DNA of 7,906 bases from Oscillospiraceae bacterium (lineage in GTDB: Bacteria > Bacillota > Clostridia > Oscillospirales > Acutalibacteraceae): positions 1-7,906 of the forward strand of contig JAITBA010000054.1 of NCBI GenBank assembly GCA_031283835.1. The letters are read 5' to 3'. This document shows, one piece after another, positions 6,330 to 7,906 of this stretch (positions within the stretch are counted from its first letter, which is position 1; each line of letters opens with the position of its first letter). A program made the translations under genes and the position numbers. The notes beneath the pieces were generated by a model, which was given only the letters and a program-made list of their open reading frames with translations, was not told the origin of the DNA and ran no database searches.

Positions 6330-7601
6330 TCACCGCTTCACTGCCCCCACAAACCACCCCGACGCCGGTTCCGCCGCAAAATCACGCAGGGCGTGTGCCG
6401 CAAAGTAGCGCATGTCGTCCATGGCGTGGTCATATTCCTTGCGGGGCGCGTCGCGGCCGCTGTCTTCTTCCCACACATATTGCCCAAACTCGCGGATGCA
6501 ATCGGTGCAGGCGGCGCTGATGCGCAGTTTGCCCGCCTGCAAAGCGTCGGCCACCAGGCGAATGCCGCTGAGGACGTCATTTTTGGCGGGTAGGGGAAAA
6601 AACCGGCCATGTCGGCGAATGCATTCCATAAAGCTGGCCGCCGAAGGGTCGCAGATGACGCATTCCACCTGGGCGGGGCCCACCAACTGCTCCAACCCCC
6701 GATAATGCTCTTCGTCCGTGCGCTGCCGCCCTTTTTGTCGTGAGTCCCAATAATACTCCCGCAGGCGGAACCATATGCCCCCCTGCAACCCCCACAGCCC
6801 AAACGACGAGGGGTTCACCGTGCCATAATCGCAAGACACCAGGTACTTCGAACAGCGCGTGGGCAGCGTTTCAATCGCGGCCACATGGCGCTCTTCCGCA
6901 AACATAGGATACACCAGGCCGTCGGCGGCCGCCCATTCGCCCTCCACAAAGCGCGTGTAGAACGCGCCGCTATAGAGTGAGCGGTAGCGCGCTTTCACGC
7001 TTTCGCTCAGCGAGGGGTTGTCGTCCATAGTAAAGTGGAGGTAGTAGGCATTCTTTTCTTCGCGTTTCAAAATCCATTCCCGGCGGAACCAGTGCTGCGG
7101 GTTGGCGGGGTTGCAGTTAAACCACAGCCGCGCACCCTCCGGCGAGCACCGCGCCAGGGCCTGTTCCACAAACGAGCGGGGCATGAGCGCCACTTCGTCC
7201 AGCAGCACGCCTGCCAATGTCATTCCCTGAATATTTGCCGCGCTGCCCTCGTCTTTGCCGCCAAAGCAATAGAACCGGTTGCACCGGCCCCCAAAAGTAA
7301 TATCGACGTAGTTTTTGCTGGTTTGTTCCCGGCAAACAAAGCCCAGTTCCCGCAGCAGCGGCAGCAGCGGTGTCAAAATGTTGCGCTTGAGCGCCACGAT
7401 GGTTTTGCCGCACAGGGCAAATGCCGCGCCGTCAAACGCAAAAAACGCCCATGCCACAAACGAAAGGCTCATGCAAAGGGTTTTTCCCGACCGCACCGCC
7501 CCGTCACAAATCACCGCGTAGTACCCCCCTTGCCCGCTTTGCGGGTGCCACCACCGCAGCACCGCCCGCTGCTTTGCCGAAAACGTCGCAAAGTCATTCA
7601 A
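6330..7601 (-). CDS. Phage terminase large subunit (PBSX/XtmB-like)
   Basis: A 423-residue ATP-driven packaging motor and nuclease. Walker A is G-A-V-R-S-G-K-T (34-41); Walker B is V-L-L-D-E (132-136, Asp135 and Glu136); the coupling motif region is F-N-C-N-P (161-165). The C-terminal RNase H-like nuclease shows Asp258 in S-C-D-Y-G, Asp318 in I-C-D-P-S, and D-H-A-M-D-D (Asp391, Asp395, Asp396) near the end, the expected acidic metal-binding residues. All catalytic parts look intact. The start is odd: the frame opens at TTG 7601, with the nearest strong ribosome site 18 bases away and serving an out-of-frame ATG (see leader entry). No in-frame ATG exists near the N-terminus. The small subunit gene ends 68 bases upstream. 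Confidence 0.92.
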   Translation of the reverse strand: MNDFATFSAKQRAVLRWWHPQSGQGGYYAVICDGAVRSGKTLCMSLSFVAWAFFAFDGAAFALCGKTIVALKRNILTPLLPLLRELGFVCREQTSKNYVDITFGGRCNRFYCFGGKDEGSAANIQGMTLAGVLLDEVALMPRSFVEQALARCSPEGARLWFNCNPANPQHWFRREWILKREEKNAYYLHFTMDDNPSLSESVKARYRSLYSGAFYTRFVEGEWAAADGLVYPMFAEERHVAAIETLPTRCSKYLVSCDYGTVNPSSFGLWGLQGGIWFRLREYYWDSRQKGRQRTDEEHYRGLEQLVGPAQVECVICDPSAASFMECIRRHGRFFPLPAKNDVLSGIRLVADALQAGKLRISAACTDCIREFGQYVWEEDSGRDAPRKEYDHAMDDMRYFAAHALRDFAAEPASGWFVGAVKR

Positions 7602-7625
7602 ACGCGCAATTGCATTTCACCTCCC
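7598..7625 (-). promoter_or_regulatory. Strong ribosome site and five-codon leader overlapping the terL start
   Basis: On the minus strand GGGAGGTG (7625-7618) precedes ATG at 7615, which opens a five-codon frame (M-Q-L-R-V) ending in TGA at 7600-7598. That stop overlaps the TTG that starts the terminase large subunit frame (7601-7599), giving the sequence TTGA. The arrangement would suit translational coupling, with ribosomes ending at TGA and restarting at TTG. A one-base backward slip at GTT would also join the two frames, and so would a one-base mutation or a sequence error. No other ribosome site lies close to the TTG. The leader is visible; its use is inference. Confidence 0.5.
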
Positions 7626-7669
7626 TTTTCTTTTCATTCATAGCGGGTGCCGGCGCGGCTTTCGTGCGT

Positions 7670-7906
7670 TCACCCTTCACCCCCTCTGCCAATGGCGTCA
7701 TAGAAGGCCTGCGCGGCGGCGGTGCTTTCGGTAGCGCCGTCCATGGCCTCCAGGCGTTGCAGGGCTTCAAAGCGATCAAAAAATTTGAGCTCCATGCCGC
7801 CCCCCTTTGGGCGCTTAAGATCGCTGATATTGAACATGTTCAGGCCTTCCAGCACGTCGAGCGGCGGCATTTCGTCAAAAAAGATCAGCTTGAGCGCGTC
7901 ATTGGT
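7670..7906 (-). CDS. Phage terminase small subunit, C-terminal part (5' end outside window)
   Basis: The open frame enters from the right edge of the window and gives 78 residues before TGA at 7672-7670. It reads D-A-L-K-L-I-F-F-D-E, then G-L-N-M-F-N-I-S-D-L-K-R, then G-G-G-M-E-L-K-F-F-D-R-F-E-A-L-Q-R-L and an Ala-rich tail. The L-F-x-I-S-D-L-K-R and E-L-K-F-F-D-R-x-x-A-L motifs are the C-terminal oligomerisation/large-subunit-contact region found in small terminase subunits of clostridial phages. The protein would recognise the packaging site and recruit the ATPase encoded next. An ATG at 7870 is internal, since the frame continues without a stop to the window edge. The DNA-binding N-terminus is outside the window. 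Confidence 0.82.
   Translation of the reverse strand, partial: TNDALKLIFFDEMPPLDVLEGLNMFNISDLKRPKGGGMELKFFDRFEALQRLEAMDGATESTAAAQAFYDAIGRGGEG

Noticed and set aside
7602..7669. A packaging (cos or pac) site between the terminase genes
   Set aside because: The 54-68 bases hold a ribosome site and little else; no repeats or palindrome supporting a packaging site could be seen.
1..7906. CRISPR arrays, tRNA or rRNA genes
   Set aside because: No regularly spaced repeats and no tRNA-like or rRNA-like segments were seen on either strand.

Overview
The window looks like the chromosome of a moderately GC-rich clostridial Firmicute, most likely Oscillospiraceae/Ruminococcaceae-like. This rests on the clostridial style of the MnmA protein, strong AGGAGG-type ribosome binding sites, and a phage head gene set that resembles those I recall from clostridial prophages. 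I cannot name a species from the sequence alone.

Layout: (1) 1-126, plus strand, is the 3' end of the triosephosphate isomerase gene. (2) 127-205 is a short spacer holding a perfect 11-bp AT-rich hairpin that ends one base before the mnmA Shine-Dalgarno. (3) 206-1294, plus strand, is a complete mnmA gene (tRNA 2-thiouridylase). (4) 1276-7906, entirely minus strand, is a phage-type head and packaging cassette. Read in its own direction (right to left) it runs: terminase small subunit (cut by the window edge), terminase large subunit, portal, prohead-protease-like protein with a Cys/His cluster, HK97-like major capsid, a helical connector, a small head-closure-like protein, and a tail-terminator-like protein fused to a fibre-like C-terminal domain. 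The last gene runs 19 bases into the 3' end of mnmA. (5) 4012-4175 is a MITE-like element with perfect inverted repeats and flanking TA, sitting between the protease and capsid genes.

How the genes fit together: the terminase subunits would cut and pump DNA through the portal into a shell made by the capsid protein, processed by the protease; the connector and closure proteins would finish the portal vertex. No tail tube, sheath, tape measure, baseplate, lysis, integrase or repressor gene follows. The cassette stops at a housekeeping gene. Every head gene reads as an open frame with conserved motifs, so this does not look like random decay. Possible explanations are a deletion-trimmed prophage, a capsid-forming satellite that borrows tails, a gene-transfer-agent-like or otherwise domesticated particle, or a tailless particle whose last connector carries its own adhesin. 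The sequence beyond base 7906 would be needed to choose between them.

There is no gene-free stretch longer than about 300 bases. The largest gap between genes is about 230 bases (3986-4216), and most of it is the MITE.
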